Assembly: GCF_954871325.1 (NCBI RefSeq)
Contig: NC_088775.1
Coordinates: 17,833,561 to 17,897,560 of the forward strand
DNA: 64,000 nt
Direction: 5' to 3'
DNA from: Gordionus sp. m RMFG-2023
Taxonomy: Eukaryota; Nematomorpha; Gordioida; Chordodea; Parachordodidae
Shown here: positions 33,668 through 47,489 of the stretch, in pieces
Layout of the letters: each line of letters begins with the position of its first letter
Numbering within the stretch: position 1 is the stretch's first letter
Made by a program: the position numbers and the translations under genes
Notes under the pieces: model-generated
Databases searched by the model: none
What the model was told of the DNA's origin: nothing
What the model saw: only the letters and a program-made list of their open reading frames with translations

Positions 33668-33942
33668 TAGAGATCTGCAAAAATAGTCCAGGCCCGTACC
33701 CGGCCGGGTCGGGCTTTGGGCCGGGCCGGGTCGGGCTTTAAGACTTTTTTAAAATATACCTAAATTTATCAATTTTATGTTGAATTTTTTATGTAAAATA
33801 AAAATATGTGATTTTATTTATAGAAAATAGACGCCATATAACATATATCGTTTAGTTTGAGTAATTATAAGAATTCATTTCTATATTTAAATAAATTCGG
33901 ACCGGGCCGGGCTTGAAAAATTAGGCCCGATGCAGATCACTA
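33668..33942 (+). mobile_element. hAT-type MITE with GGCCCGG subterminal repeats, 275 bp
   Basis: Ends TAGAGATCTGCA and TGCAGATCACTA (inverted repeats of 12 bp with one mismatch). Flanks TTAGACAT (33660-33667) and TTAGACAC (33943-33950), 7 of 8 identical. The interior has GGGTCGGGCTT and GGGCCGGGCTTG words. The same family is at 38354-38733 in the other orientation. No coding capacity. Confidence 0.88.
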
Positions 33943-34289
33943 TTAGACACATCTGTTTTCAATGCTTTTTAAGATACATTTTGATATACTTTTATTTAAC
34001 GCTTTTTTATATTATAGATAAAAATACTTTATGCAAAATTTATTTTATTTCATATGAGCATATAATTTAAATATATATATTAAAAAATATTAAGACTACT
34101 ATAATAAAAAATATACATATATAAAATATTAAAACTTATATATATTCATTAAATATTATGTGTGAGTTTATCAATAAACCAGACAAATTTTGATTTTACA
34201 ATGCAACTCAAGGAATCTGCCATTTTTATTTTCGATAGAATTGGTTAATTTTATTTTATTATACTAATTTTAAAAATTTATTTTAGATT

Positions 34290-34914
34290 AATGTTAATAG
34301 TGTTGAAGAGGAAGAGGAAGAAGTAATAATCATTGAAGCATCAACAAGTTCAGACATTGTTTTATGGCCAATTTATAGTGCATATTTTAAAATAATTTCT
34401 CAAAATAAAGAAAACAGATCTCTGATATTAAAATGTTTGCCATATCTACAAAAGAATACGAAAATTTGAGTATCATTACCTCAACTTGCAACATTGTAAA
34501 ACATTTAAGGGTATAGATACTAAATATGTTTACAATTGCAATTTTAAATCTTAAGAGAAAAAATCAGACACTGTTAATGAAAAAAACAATTAATACAAAG
34601 AATAGTTGATGAATTATCAAGGTCTTCAACTGATTGCAAACAAATAACCTGTGAAAAAAACAAATAATTTAATATCCGATTTTTTTCAATACTCCACAGC
34701 AGTAGATATGATTGTTAATAATGATTTGAATTTTGATACTCAACAAATTTTAAATAATTTTTTCAAAAATGAATGTCGAGATTTTATTTTTAAAGAATAT
34801 CCTGATTTATTCATAAAATATAACACCACAATCCCTTCAAGCACCCTGGTAGAAAGACTTTTTAGTGTAGCTAAAAATGTCTTTACAGATAAACGAGGAT
34901 GCCTTAATTACTAA
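34290..34914 (+). pseudogene. hAT-6 transposase relic with dimerisation motif
   Basis: The last open piece (34651-34914) reads ILNNFFKNECRDFIFKEY, then STLVERLFSVAKNVFTDKRG, the hAT dimerisation block. It stops right after it, as in the family. Upstream the frame is broken and only fragments of the core are visible. Confidence 0.65.
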
Positions 34915-35269
34915 ATTTTGAAAATATTTTATTACTGAAATCTAATAATTATTTATAATCATTTAATCATATATTATAATATTAAAATTTAAGAATCATT
35001 ATTTTACTTATATTTTAATAATTGTGATATCTAGTCAATAAAGTTTTAGCTCATTTCATACATTTTCACAATAGAACCCTAATTTAGGTTTATGCAAAGC
35101 TTATATAAGAGTATTAAAAAAATGTATCTATATCTAGATACATTTTAAAAATCATATCTGTATCAAGATAACTTTTTAGAAGATGTATCTGGATCTGGAT
35201 AAGTTTTAAGATGATGTATCTGTATCTAGATCCATTTAAAAAGTATCTTTTAACAACTCTGCAATTTAT

Positions 35270-36229
35270 ACTTTAACTTATTCAAATAACAGTGTATAAA
35301 ATTAATTTAAAATGGTTGTCAAAATAAGAATAAAAATATAAAATTAATTTATAAAGTAAAATACAGGTTTTGCCAAATATGTTAAAAAAACGTTTTTTAT
35401 ATTTTGTTCTTATTCAATTCGAACATCATAGAAAAAAAATAATTACAAATATATCATTAATTTACCATTCTTTCAAACAAATTCCGATTTAAAACAAAAC
35501 TCAAGGCTTCAATATATTTGCACAATTATTTCTTCCAAAGATTTTTAGTGTTTTTATTTTATCAATTTATCCAACATAATAAATTCTGATACTAGTTTAC
35601 ATCGTGAGTGTCATTGCTATTACTGCAAATTAACCAGCATCTATTATTTGTGATGCTATGTAATTTAAGATTATTACTACAACGGCTGAGAGCATATGAT
35701 TGCATATTTTAGATAAACAATAATGGTCAACTGTGTGGTCGTTTATATATTATATATCATTTAAAATGGATGATTATCTTTTAGAAATTTAATCACAATA
35801 ATTTTCTCGATTACTTATCTAGCTACCATCATGTCATGTAAAATGAAGCTCTAACCACTTAATAGTTTTATGATTTGGATTAGTCATTTATACTCTCTTT
35901 TTCAAGAATTGTTGATTTGGTTTAGGCCTATAAATTTTTCCTTATTAGTCCATTTTATAAAACATTGACTAAATAGTAACAGAGAGTTATATTAGTACCT
36001 TTTGTCAATGTATGGATCTTTTTTATCACTTTTAATTCTTTAGACGTAATTTATATCAGCAATCGAAAATATTTTATACTGTAGTAAATAGATTTTATAT
36101 TAAAAAAATATTATTTTTGGAAATGTCTTGTATTGTTTTAATTATTTATATGCCCGTTTATTTTGTATGTATAATATAATAAATGACAAAATATGAAATT
36201 CAGAATAATTGTTCAGAGGTAACAAATTT
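35270..36229. other. No gene seen
   Basis: AT-rich DNA without recognisable repeats or coding signal. Confidence 0.5.
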
Positions 36230-36254
36230 TAAAATGTATAATATATAAATATAT

Positions 36255-36375
36255 AACCCGGCCGAAGGCCAGGCAAAAGCGGGCCAAAGGCCCGCAAATT
36301 GGGGGGTATGGGGGCGAAGCTACCCATAAAATTTTTTTTAGTTGAGCCCTCTGAGATTGTAAAGGCTAGCAAAGC
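36255..36375. repeat. GC-rich inverted words, possible element end
   Basis: CCGGCCGAAGGCC, GCGGGCCAAAGGCCCGC and GGGGGGTATGGGGGCGAAGC follow one another. GGGCCAAAGGCCC is a self-complementary hairpin. The style resembles the ends of non-autonomous DNA elements. No partner end or target duplication found. Confidence 0.4.
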
Positions 36376-36599
36376 CCCTGCAATAATTATTTTAACTTAG
36401 AGAAAAATAATACCCATAAGAAGAAAGGTAAAAATAAGACAAATGAAAACGATTAGAATAGGTGTGAATTCTCAATAAAGTGGCCGCTGATAAGAACAAA
36501 ATTTAATGCCTACACCTACCGTAAATATTAAAAAGAATGCATGAGAAATCAAAATTTGAGAAAATTTATATACATGAAACACTTTTTTATAAGAATATC

Positions 36600-38298
36600 C
36601 AGGGGCGGACTGGGAGACTAAAGGCCCCGTGGAAGATTTCTAAGAAAGGCCCCATAGTTGGGGGATTCGCCCCCCCCCCAAACTTTTACCTTTGCGGGCC
36701 TACGGCCGGGAATTATAAAATTTTATTTGAAATATAAATACACTTATTAAAATTTAAAATAATATTTATCCTTTTATAATATTTATGTATATGATGATTT
36801 TAAAAGAATTACTCGTTCCTTGAGTTGAATACATTATTCTTCATTAATTTATGAAATTTTGTGATTATTACTTATATTATTTCATTCATTTAATGGCCCA
36901 AAAAAATATATTAATAAGAATTAAATAAAAGCTCTGGAATATTTTTTATAATAAACGAAATCTAATAATATAAAAATGTAATATATTTTTAAAAAATAAA
37001 AATATGTAAACTGTTGTTATTGCAATGGCCTGATGATAGTGAGCTTGATGCAATAATAATATAGCATTTGACTTTTCAACAACAGAATATATATGTTTAA
37101 AATTGGTGCACCTTGAAAATATTTTCATAACCAGCAAAAGCTATACAAATTGAGCAGTAGCTTTAATTTCATGATTAATTATAGCAACTGAAAGCCAATT
37201 TCGTGGTACTTTATCTTCCATAACTACTCTATAATACAAACGCGATGATTTAGTCTCAGGTCCACAGGTTGGATTGGATGTTGCTGTAAAAAGGCAACTT
37301 TTTATGGAATTGTTGCATTTTAAATGAAATAACTTTGACTTAATAGGTGAGATCTTTTTCTTTAAATTTGCTGCTTCTGTGCATGAAAAGTCAGACATTC
37401 GATTTGAATTTATAGATGTATGTATTTGTAATGTAGATAAAGATGAAGTTTCCTTTAAAGTTAGGGATAGAATAAGAATGCTATTATCATTTGAAGGAAA
37501 TGATATTGGAATATTTGATGAAGTTGTCCTATAATGTGAAAGTAAAGAAGAATCTGGGGTCTTGAGCATCTTACATATGCTAATTTATTTGTGGTTTGAG
37601 CATGAGAAGAATCAGATGTTATATGAGAACATGAACCAAAATTTATAATGAGTGAAGATACTTGTAATAAACATAAAGATGGATGATTTTTTTTAGATGT
37701 GATTTATGTGGACTTTTTATGGTATGTACTAGAATGTCAGGCGACGTTGTATTATCACCTTTTTGGAGCATAAAGGGGAGTCTGAAGAAGTTTCAAGATA
37801 TGAAGATGTTTTTTTGAAAAAAGACAACTTTTGCTGTTTTGGATTTTCACCAGCTATCTTAAGTTCTTTACAAGACTTCTCATGAAGTTTTTCTGCTCCA
37901 CTTTTGTAATTTCTTTTTTTTACTATATATTTTTATGCATGATAATATAAAAAATATAGATTTAATATTAAATTAGAATTTATATTTAATAAAATAGCTA
38001 TCAAGATTATCTATATATTTTTTTCTTTATATTAATGATCTATGTCAATGTTGATGTTATGTTTGAATTATAAGATCATTAATAATAATATATTTTAAGT
38101 AATTAAATTTATTTAATAATTATTTAAATTTCTAATATTTTTAAAAAAATTCAAAACATATTTAGATTTTATGCCAATTTAATTTTAAAAAATAGGCCCC
38201 CAAATTTGTAATTAACTAAGGAGAGGTCCCCAAATTTGTAAAATCTCGAGGCCCCGTGGGAGATTTTCCCACTAGGCTTACTGGCCAGTCCGCCCCTG
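36600..38298 (-). mobile_element. hAT DNA transposon (hAT-7), 1.70 kb, perfect 8-bp target duplication
   Basis: Left end CAGGGGCGGACTGGGAG (36600). Right end, read inward, CAGGGGCGGACTGGCCAG (38298). The flanks are AGAATATC on both sides (36592-36599, 38299-38306). The CAGGGGCGGACTGG terminus is a form I know from animal hAT elements. Subterminal AAAGGCCCCGTGGAAGATTT and its mirror lie at both ends. Only an N-terminal piece of a protein (37141-37569) remains, so the copy is non-autonomous. Confidence 0.93.
37141..37569 (-). pseudogene. N-terminal fragment of a hAT-7 protein
   Basis: A 142-codon open frame rich in Ser and Thr with a Cys-containing block (NPTCGPETKSSRLYYRVV, then VPRNWLSVAI). 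Minus-strand sequence just upstream (37800-37910) gives EKLHEKSCKELKIAGENPK and LSSFFKK, which resembles the start of KIAA1586/ZMYM-like hAT proteins. No catalytic core is present in the element. I do not recognise a domain in the frame itself. Confidence 0.45.
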
Positions 38299-38353
38299 AG
38301 AATATCAACATATTATACAGAGTACAAGCTCACGATTCTTGATCTACTGGATA

Positions 38354-38733
38354 TAGTGATCTGCATCGGGCCTAATTTTTCAAGCCCGGCCCGATATTTT
38401 TTTTAAAAAAGTTTTGCCGGCCCGGCCCGAACCCGAAATTTTCGAATTTATTTAAATATAGAAATTAATTTTTATAATTACTTAAAATAAAAGACATATG
38501 TTATATAGCGTTTAGTTTCAATAAATTAAATCAAAAAATTTTATTTTTCATAAAAAATTCAATATAAAATTGATAAATTTAGATATATTTAAAAAATTTC
38601 CAAGGTCCGACCCGACCCAGCCTGAATTTTTTTAAAAATATTAGACCCGGCCCGACCCGAACCCGATTATTTTAAATAAAATTAGGCCCGAGCCCGGCCG
38701 GGTACGGGCCGGGCCTAACTTTTCAGATCTCTA
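38354..38733 (-). mobile_element. hAT-type MITE, 380 bp, same family as 33668-33942, inverted
   Basis: Ends TAGTGATCTGCATCGGGCC and CAGATCTCTA. Flanked by ACTGGATA on both sides (38346-38353, 38734-38741), a perfect 8-bp duplication. The interior has AAGCCCGGCCCGA and GGGCCGGGCC words. Read on the minus strand it starts TAGAGATCTG like the other copy. Confidence 0.92.
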
Positions 38734-38741
38734 ACTGGATA

Positions 38742-39688
38742 TTTAATTACGGTAAAATTTTGATTGAATGACAGTAAATCACAAAAATATTTGCTAATGA
38801 TAACTCATTTAAATCGTAAATATAAATGATCATACTTTTTGGTTTGAAATCAACCCCCCCCCCCCCTAGCATTTAAAGGTTAATGGCACATTATTAAAAA
38901 GTATTCAAGTTCATGGGTTATTTAGATGTTATGATGATAATAGATATTGATGATAAGGACCATTAAATTACGATGAGGCGTCGTTGCTACATCGGTCTAC
39001 AAATGAAACCGAAATTTCAATTTCTCATATATCCCGAGCTCTGCGGGAAAAAATTACATGCTCATATGTATTAAAATACAAAGTTTTAATAAAACAGTTC
39101 ATTCTATGTTCAGACCATAAATCTAGAAAGTTAGGAAACCGTATTTACCTAATAACAATTTTCTACTTAGTTGGGCATTGAAATTTTTACAATATTACTA
39201 CCGCATCCAATATAGAAAGGTCGATTAATTTTAATGATAATACATTTTTCAGGTTATAAAAATTCCCTAACTTTTTTCTAATATTATTTATTATAGTCTA
39301 AAATATTTTATAAAAAAATCTAGGAATCCAAACCATTTTATATCTGCAACATTGACCATTTTGGGGTATAAAAATAAGATAATTTGTAAATATAAAACTA
39401 TAATAAGATATAATTTATATCATATAAATTATTCAAAATTTTATTACATTTAATTATTGACATTTTAAAAATATATTTTGTACCTTTAAAAAACAATTAA
39501 TGTGGATAACAAACAGTATATCTTGTTTGGCTATATAAAATTTGATACCTCTTTTTATATAACTAATCGTTCTTCTATAATGTGCACAACCATTATCAGG
39601 TATTCCAGTTGAAGAAACTGTAGCTCTGTACTAGCTGCCTGTTTTACTTTTACTATAATTTATAAAGTGTGATAGTTATCTCCCGAAT
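38742..39688. other. No gene recognised
   Basis: AT-rich, with a C-run near 38857. The 65-codon open frame at 38984-39181 has no family signal. Confidence 0.5.
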
Positions 39689-39900
39689 TGTTATATCTGA
39701 AAATATTTAGATTATTTAAATATTTTATTTTTTTTGTTAAATTTGAATTGAAATATTTTATCATTTGAATATACTTTTTTATTATATTGTATAAAATATT
39801 AACTTTATAAAGTTTCAAAGCCAGGATAGAATAAAGTTATTTTTCTTAATTCAAAATATTATTGATTCAATTTCTATTACTTATAAGTTTTAATACAACA
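39689..39900 (+). repeat. 5' LTR of gypsy fossil A
   Basis: Starts TGTTATATCTG and ends TACAACA. It shares AATAAAGTTATTTTTCTTAA and TTCAATTTCTAT with the 3' LTR. AATAAAG may be the polyadenylation signal. Confidence 0.8.
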
Positions 39901-41444
39901 AATTGGACCTGCGAGTAGGGTGAAGATTAGAGATGCATCTAATTCGGTTTAAAAATTTATGCATAGCTGTATAAATTACAGATGAGATACAAAAACGTTC
40001 CTATTTCTAACTAACTTATGACACAAAACATATTCAACAATGTACGATATTTGTTCACCTACTAAGCCAGATCTTAATTGAGTTGATAGAAATTCTCGAA
40101 TATCCGACTCCTAAGGCTAATACTATAAAATAAAGGTAGGAATTTGCTATGTCCAAACAAGAGGAAAATGAATCCATACTCAAATTCGCCCGAAGACAAA
40201 CATTTAGCCATTAACTGCTCATTTGGGAATACGCTAGACCATTTTCTACGGGTCTGGTTAATCGCAGTGCCAAACATGGATATTACCCTACTATTAGCAA
40301 CGGTAGATGTCACTTTCTGTAAAGCTTTAGAAATTGCTATGAGTATGAAAAACTCGAGAGAAGTAAGAAACTGCATTCAACATCTCTCAATTTAGCGGGA
40401 ATGTAGTTAAAAATGATAATTAATAAGCCGACAATCAAGACCGGTACACAAACGCTTTTTGGAGTTTGTATAGATTGTAGAGTTTTATTTTCGTAATATT
40501 CGCCCTTTTAAATCTCCTATATGTTACAGCTACAATAAAGTAGGACCCATTGCGATTTTATAAATATTATAATTCAATTGCTTAATTGATATTAGAGCCG
40601 CAATTTTAATTACCAATTGGGACACCTACAAAATGTAAAACCGTAATATCACCATCCTTTATTCGCCTAAAATCATATTCGGGAAATTCCATAAGTTTAA
40701 GAAAAGCTGTATTAAATGAATTAGCCAATATTATCCAATCTCAAGTTTTTTATATATCACGAGCTGGTAAAAATATTTTAGGAAGAGATATTATAGTACG
40801 AAATCCATAACTACTAGAGCAATACATTGACGAGAACATTAAAATAGGTGAGTGCAATTGGTCAAAGAGTTCTCAAAATTATTTGAGAATACGCTTGATG
40901 TCCTGAAAAACTTCAAAGCTCATCTGCAATTGAAAAACAATGTACCAGAGAACAATTTTTGCTAGACCCTGACAAATAATTCCATATGCTTATAAAGACG
41001 AATATAATAAGTACACGATAGATCAATTTTCGAATTTGCGAAATTTCAGATACATTATAAATGAATATCTTATAACCGATTAGTAACCACTACTACAATC
41101 CAAAACATTTTTGGTCAGATTGTACAAAGTAAGACATTCTCTACATTGAACATGAAGGATGGGAATTTACAGCTCGAATTAGATGACGAGTCAAAAAAAA
41201 ATGAACCTTGATTAATACACCTTTTGGCCTTTATCAATATAATAGATTACTAATTGGAGTCTCATCTTTTCCTGCCATATTTTAAAGAGCCCTGAATTTA
41301 TTATTAAACAACATAACAAGCACGAATCTTGATATATTATTGTAGGAGGAAAAAAATTCGTTGAACATGATGTAAATACTTAGGTAGAGGACTAAAAATA
41401 CTGGACAACAATAACTTTAAATTTAACTAAAATAAATTTAAGAT

Positions 41445-42015
41445 TGTTGATTTAAATTAAATTTTTAAATAAAAAAAAATCTAAACTTAAATTAGTTTTT
41501 TACAACCTTCGAGCATTTTTTCGTCTTTTATTATAACAATTTATTTTATAAATAATTTTATATTAATGTATTCAAATTAATAATCATTTCTGTTATATAT
41601 ATACTTTAAAATTTGTTATATTTTGCTAGTTGTAAATGTAGGGATTAGCTTGTAGAACCAGAATATTCGATAGTGACTTTATTTTAAGATAGTACAAAGA
41701 ATAAATGATGTCGAAAATATTATTATAATAACGATACAATTCCAATTTTAAAATTAAATAACATCTCTTAAAGTATAAAAGTAAAAAGTTAATGTAAAAG
41801 TAAAAGTAACATAAAACATCTCTTCAAAAATCAATCCTACAATTTACGAAAATAAACAATTTAACAATAATCTAGTATTTTCAACATAACATTGCAAATC
41901 GTAAAATTTAATTATAATCTTGTAAATCGTGCACATTAGTACAGTAAACTCTTATTATTTAAATTTAAATTAAGAGATTTTTTTTAAAAATGATTGCTGT
42001 TCGTCACTTGTTACA
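41445..42015 (+). repeat. 5' LTR of gypsy fossil B
   Basis: TG...CA ends. Its first 100 bp (ATCTAAACTTAAATTAG, ACAACCTTCGAGC) match 50613-50690, and its last 70 bp (AATGATTGCTGTTCGTCACT) match 54170-54195. Confidence 0.85.
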
Positions 42016-42649
42016 TGGTGGTATCTTTTGTAAATTCAAATTTTTTTAAAACATAAAGATAAGTATGTTAATTACTTCTTTTTTTCTAAAAAAAAGTCTT
42101 GATTTTTCTTTATACCTGAAAGATATCAATATCATAGAAAATTCTCACAGCAGATATGTGATTAAAATCGTTTATATCTTCAAATTCACACACATGATGC
42201 TATCGGAGTTGCATACGACTGTGAACAAAAATATTTTTTAAATTATTTATCTAACATTAGGATTATAGATTAATAATAATTTTGAAACCCACTGTTTTTG
42301 TTGACACTGCATCATATAAATGTGAGTTTCTTAAATATATAGGAAACATTGATGTATAAAATTGAACTTATTTTCAAGAATAAGAATAGTACAGATGACG
42401 ATAATGCCACTATCTTACTCCACAATTTACCTGAAGTCATCTTTACTAAACAATCTATATGCACTGAGGCCGATCTTAAGAGATCGTCGACAAGATAGGT
42501 GAAGAATTAGATTAAACTGATATCGAAAAATCTATACATAAGATCGTTATCAGAGACAATACACACTCTGATGAAAAGCACGTGGAAGGAGCAAGACAAG
42601 ATAAGCAAGTTAACGAACAAAAACTAACTAACAGCTGATATGACAATAC

Positions 42650-45600
42650 CCAGGTGAAACCTATATTAAACTATACTACATGGGACTTTATTGTTGCATT
42701 CACGAGAAAATATATAATGTCAATCATCATGATAATATAATCCAAATAGAATGTAATATAAAATGTTAAACTGTGGACCCGAATTTTTATTAGTCTTTCC
42801 GTTTCGCCGTTATATGTCTCTATAGGTGATTCTTCTACATTTTCTAAATTCTCAACTATTTCCAATTCCATATTTTGTCCCTCCCTGACTTCTCCATTTC
42901 TTTCGCTCCGTTTTCGCAGTTGATCCGCATGCTTTTGTATTGTTCTATCCTTACTTTCTACCAAATAGGAATATCTACCAGTTCTGAATTTTATAATTCC
43001 TTCTCTCCAACCTGAATTGATTTCATTATGTACCCATACAGGTTGTGAAACCTGAAATTCCCTCATTTGAATGTGATCATTATGCGCTGTTTTTTATCGC
43101 ATATTAGATCGTTCCATCTCATCCTTAACATTTGGATGTAACCAATCCATTCCAGTTTTTAGATTGTGCCCTTAATAATTTTGCCGGTGAATGTCCAATT
43201 GATTCGTGATCGCCCATTCTGTATGCTGTCAAAACTTCTCCCATAGCTTCCTCTGGCTCCTTAATATCTTTTTTAGTGGCAAAATATTGACAAGTGTTCG
43301 TATTGTTCTTTCAGCTAACCCATTCGTTTTGGGATGGTAAGGTGTTGAATGTATTAAATTAATATTTTTATCTAAACAGAATTTTCGAAATCTAGAAATA
43401 AACTGAGTGTGATTATCTGATACAATTTGTCTTGGCGTTCCAAAAACGTGCTAACAATTTTCTTAGAGCCCTGATTATTGTTGTTGACGTGGTCTCTCTC
43501 ATCAACTCTATCTCAACCCATTTAGAATGTGCATCAACTCCAACTAACCATAATTTAAATAAATGAGTTTCCCTTGCATAGAGATGTTCCACGAATATAA
43601 AAGAATCTCCATTATATTCGACCATTACTTTGACATGACATACATTGACGAACATGTTGTTCAATGTCTTTATTGCGATTAGGCCACCAACAATACATTC
43701 TAGAAATCGATTTTATATAATTTATTCCTGAATGCCCCCTGTGTATAATATTTAATATTGATTTTCTCAACACGGTTGATATTACCAACTTTCCATTCCA
43801 TTCATTGACATCACGATGTACTACAATTCCTCCCAACGATTATTAAAACAAACTAACTCTGCATCATTTTTCACAAACCCTACCCATCCTCGCTCAATGT
43901 TTTTAATTACTTTATTTAGTTATTTATCTTTTCTTGTTTCTTTCTGCAGTTCAACTTGACCAATATTTATATAGAGCAAATTTATAGCTCTAATTTATAA
44001 TGCATGTTTCTGGTCGTTATTTAATTCCATACTTGTTACTGGCAGTCTAGATAATGTATCAGCCACTATGTTTTTTCCTAGACGATATTAAATTTCAAAA
44101 TCATATGCGGACATTTTCCATGTCCAGCGCGTTAATCGACTTCTGGATATTTTTGGCAGTTCATTTTTATCACCAAATAATTTTTCCAAAAGTTTGTGAT
44201 CTGTTTTCAATATAAACTTTCATCCAAAAATGAAAGTATGAAATTTTTCCATTCACAAAAGTGCTCGTACTTTTTCTATTGGAGCATAATTTTTCTCTGA
44301 CTCCAATAATGTTCGCGAAGCAAATGAGATAGGTCTGCTAAAATCCAACTACGTAAAATGACGTCACATTCCAATATGATTGGCAAATTTGACGAATAAG
44401 GAATTAAAGTTTTATCTGTTGACAAAAGCTGCTTTATTTTATTAAATACATCTTGCTGTCTGACCAACCCAAAAACTTTTAATGCTTGTTAATTTATGCA
44501 GTGGAGCGGCTATACCATGTTAATGTGGTAAAAAGCTCTCATGAAAATTCACAAGTCCCAAAAAAAGATCTCAATTGGTGTATATTCTTAGGAGTTGGTA
44601 TCCTTCAAATATCATCTATTTTTTTCCTGGGTGCATGCCATTTTCATATGCTACAAATCCTAGAAAGGAACATATTTTAGCCCATTTTGCCTTCATAAAA
44701 GCCTGTTTGATTTCATAATACTTAATCACATTGTTAAAATGTTCTACAACATTTTTTCCCTTTATGATAATATCCACAAGGAATACTCCTACCATTTTGC
44801 AGTCCTGTAATAAATTATCCATATATCGTTGGAATATAGTCGGCGCACTCGAAAGGCCGAAAGGCATACATTGATATCGAACATTGTCTACATGGTCGTG
44901 AGTAGGAGACAAATGTCTCCAAAATATATTGTCACTTTGGTGGGTAGGCATAGATTTTGGGGTATATACATTTTTGAGGGGGTAGGCATTAATTTTTGGG
45001 GGTATGTATTTATTTATTTTGGGGGGAGGGGCGTAGTTTTTGATTTAAATTATATTCTTTTTAAATTCAATAATTGATACGATTGATCTGTCTATTAACA
45101 AATAATAAAAAACTATAAATTTTACTTTTTAAATTTTAAGCCTTCTTATTAATTTTTTTACTATAATATTTTACAATCACACGTAAAATATTTATTCTTA
45201 TTTGTTAATTATTAACCTTTGTTTTTAAAATAAAAATAAATAAAAGTATAGAGGTTAACATCATATATGATTAATTTTAATAATAAGTTTCAGTAATAAT
45301 TTAATAAATCGTTTTAAATTTTAGCAAAATACTTTAAATTTATTATTAAAATAAGATTTTCGATAGGTAAACAAATTTTAACTATTCTTTATTTAATAAT
45401 TAGCAAACATCCAAATTTATTGAAGATTCCCAGATTATATTTTCTTCTCATTAAACGATCAATCCTAATGGAGATGCTCAACCAGCTTTTCTTGCCGAAT
45501 GATTATTAGCAAGAATTAGAAATATCTAAATAGGCCTGAAAGGATGTAAATAAAATGTTGTTGTGAGATTATACATGGTAGCTTATTATAAAATTTAGAT

Positions 45601-47485
45601 TTTTTAAAATAATATCACGATAGGATCGTGGTTTAGCAAGGGGGGTAGGGATAGATTTTGTAGGGGGGGGGCCTGCCTCCTTCAAATTTTCTGCCATGTA
45701 GACGCTGTATCGAAATATCCAATATGGGTTGATATAGTTAGGTATTCCTTTGAGCGTTCTTTTATTGGTAGCTGCAAATAAGCATCTTTTAAATCTATGA
45801 TAGTAATTTCAACCCCCCCCCCCCCTTGTAATTTGGTTAATAGATCATCAACAGTTGGTATAATATGGTGATCATATAAGATAAATGGGTTTGATGTAAC
45901 GTTAGATTAGCATAAATCCTGATTTCTCCATTTGTTTTGCACACGTTTACTGTTAGAGTAGCCCACGTTATACGCGTTTTTGTTGGGGCAATCTCCTTCA
46001 ATATTCTTAATTTAATCAATCTATTGAGTTCTATTTCAATTGGTTTTCATAATGGAAAAGGTTCTCTACGTACTGGGTATGATTTCGGCCTTTCTGCCTC
46101 ACTTAACTTCAAAATCATTAACTAGCCCTGACTTATCATCGAGGACACTAACAAATTCTGTATTGTTATAATATCTTTACTTGTTATACTAGGTATTGTA
46201 ACTTGTCGTGGAATGAACATATTATATGCCAGTATCCATCAAACTGTGCTATGTCATTTGAACGGGTAACCACAATTGGCAATGAACTGCTTATATTTTA
46301 AAGTTGCACTCTTACAATAGTTTTACCAAGGACGTCCAGCTGTTGATTGTCTTAAACTGACAATAGTTTATTGGTTAGTTTTGGTCTGCCAATTTCTTTT
46401 GTTTACCAATTATGGATACCTGTGCGCCCGTATATAATAAAATTCAATCGGTAATCAGTTTATCCTAACGGATATCTTAGCCCTGTTTCTACCAATTTGG
46501 GAGATGTTATTAATTGAATCTGATGATTCATTGTCATCTTGATGCATATGTGTAGCTTACGTCCCTTACAATATTTTGCATAGTGACCTACCTTCAATTG
46601 TAACATTTCACCCTTGATGCAAAACATTGGAATGAGGTATGAGTTCTTCCACATCGTAACAGTTATTGTTCTTATCCATATCATTATTATTCAATTTACT
46701 ATTATCTCTTTACTTAAAATTGTTATTATTATTGTAATAATTAAAATTCCCTTTTTCTTAATTAGTACTTTTGATTAAAACATTTCCTTGATTATTCTCC
46801 AATTGCTCCTTAGGTTTATTGACCTTTTTTACCATCATATTTGTAACTTCATCCTCAGTTCTTTCCATTGCCAAAGCCATATTTAAAACTTGTTATCCAG
46901 GTCATTTATTTCATCTGGAAATCTGGTGCGAATATCTTTCTCCAATGCAACCATTTTAATTCCAGCCACTATCTGATTTCTCAATCCCAACAAGGTGAGA
47001 TTCAAACTTATACTCTTGTGCCAATCTTTTAGGCTGACCTGCAAATTCAGAAACTTTCGCCTTCCCCTCTTTCTATTAGAATAAACCTATTCCTAGAGCT
47101 AAACAAAGTTGAAGTGGGCTTAAACACTGCCTTCCCAACTTCAACTATCTGCTCATAATTAAGTTCCTTCAAGATTCTTGGACATATAAATGACCTCATC
47201 TCTGCCAAATTACTAATCCCTATGTATGCAAATAATTTTTTTTTTGGTTTCCTTATTTATTAATATCCCTCTTATCTCTAACACATCATCTATATATTCA
47301 ATATAATCTTGTTTGTTTATCAAAATTAACAAATTTTACTTGTGTATAATTTATTTATTCAAAGTTGTTTTTTATTTGATTACCACTATTCGTTTCTAAA
47401 AATACATTTCACCACTCTTATTAATTAAAATATTTGATTCGTCATTTTTACCAATTACAGTAATTGGTCTTTATTCTTTATTCAT
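42650..47485 (-). mobile_element. Ty3/gypsy-type fossil C, broken, on the minus strand inside B
   Basis: Reading leftwards: gag/zinc-knuckle and protease traces (about 47.4-46.2 kb), RT (46.1-44.5 kb, with CMPFGLSSAPTIFQRYMD at its core), RNase H (44.45-44.0 kb), and integrase with an HHCC finger (GHSGINYIKSISRMYCWW, about 43.7 kb) and core (43.66-43.1 kb), ending in a C-terminal region (43066-42671). A hAT-like element splits the RT. I could not find LTRs, so the borders are approximate and it may have lost its ends. Many breaks; dead. Confidence 0.75.
44882..45707 (-). mobile_element. hAT-like non-autonomous element inserted in fossil C
   Basis: The flanks share TATCGAA (44875-44881 and 45708-45714). 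The ends read inward as CATTGTCTACATGG and CAGCGTCTACATGG, 12 of 14 identical. The interior is AT-rich with G-runs near both ends (GGGGGGAGGGGCG; GTAGGGGGGGGGCC) and has no coding signal. Length 826 bp. Confidence 0.8.
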
Positions 47486-47489
47486 TAAA

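Larger units (their letters stand above)
33583..35261 (+). mobile_element. hAT DNA transposon (hAT-6), 1.68 kb including a nested MITE
   Basis: The flanks GAATTTAT (33575-33582) and CAATTTAT (35262-35269) agree at 7 of 8 bases. The left end begins CAAAAAAATGTGGTAACTG, and the right end reads inward as CAGAGTTGTTAAAAG. The terminal repeats are weak, but both ends carry several GTATCTGTATCTAGATA words as subterminal repeats (33600-33650, 35120-35235). Inside is a degraded transposase gene ending at 34914. A MITE of 275 bp is inserted near the left end. Confidence 0.78.

Noticed and set aside
38984-39181. 65-codon plus-strand gene
   Set aside because: No recognisable motif, no exon context and AT-rich surroundings. 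A chance frame.
40074-40395. Two overlapping frames on opposite strands as host genes
   Set aside because: They lie just after the 5' LTR of gypsy fossil A, where its gag region is expected.
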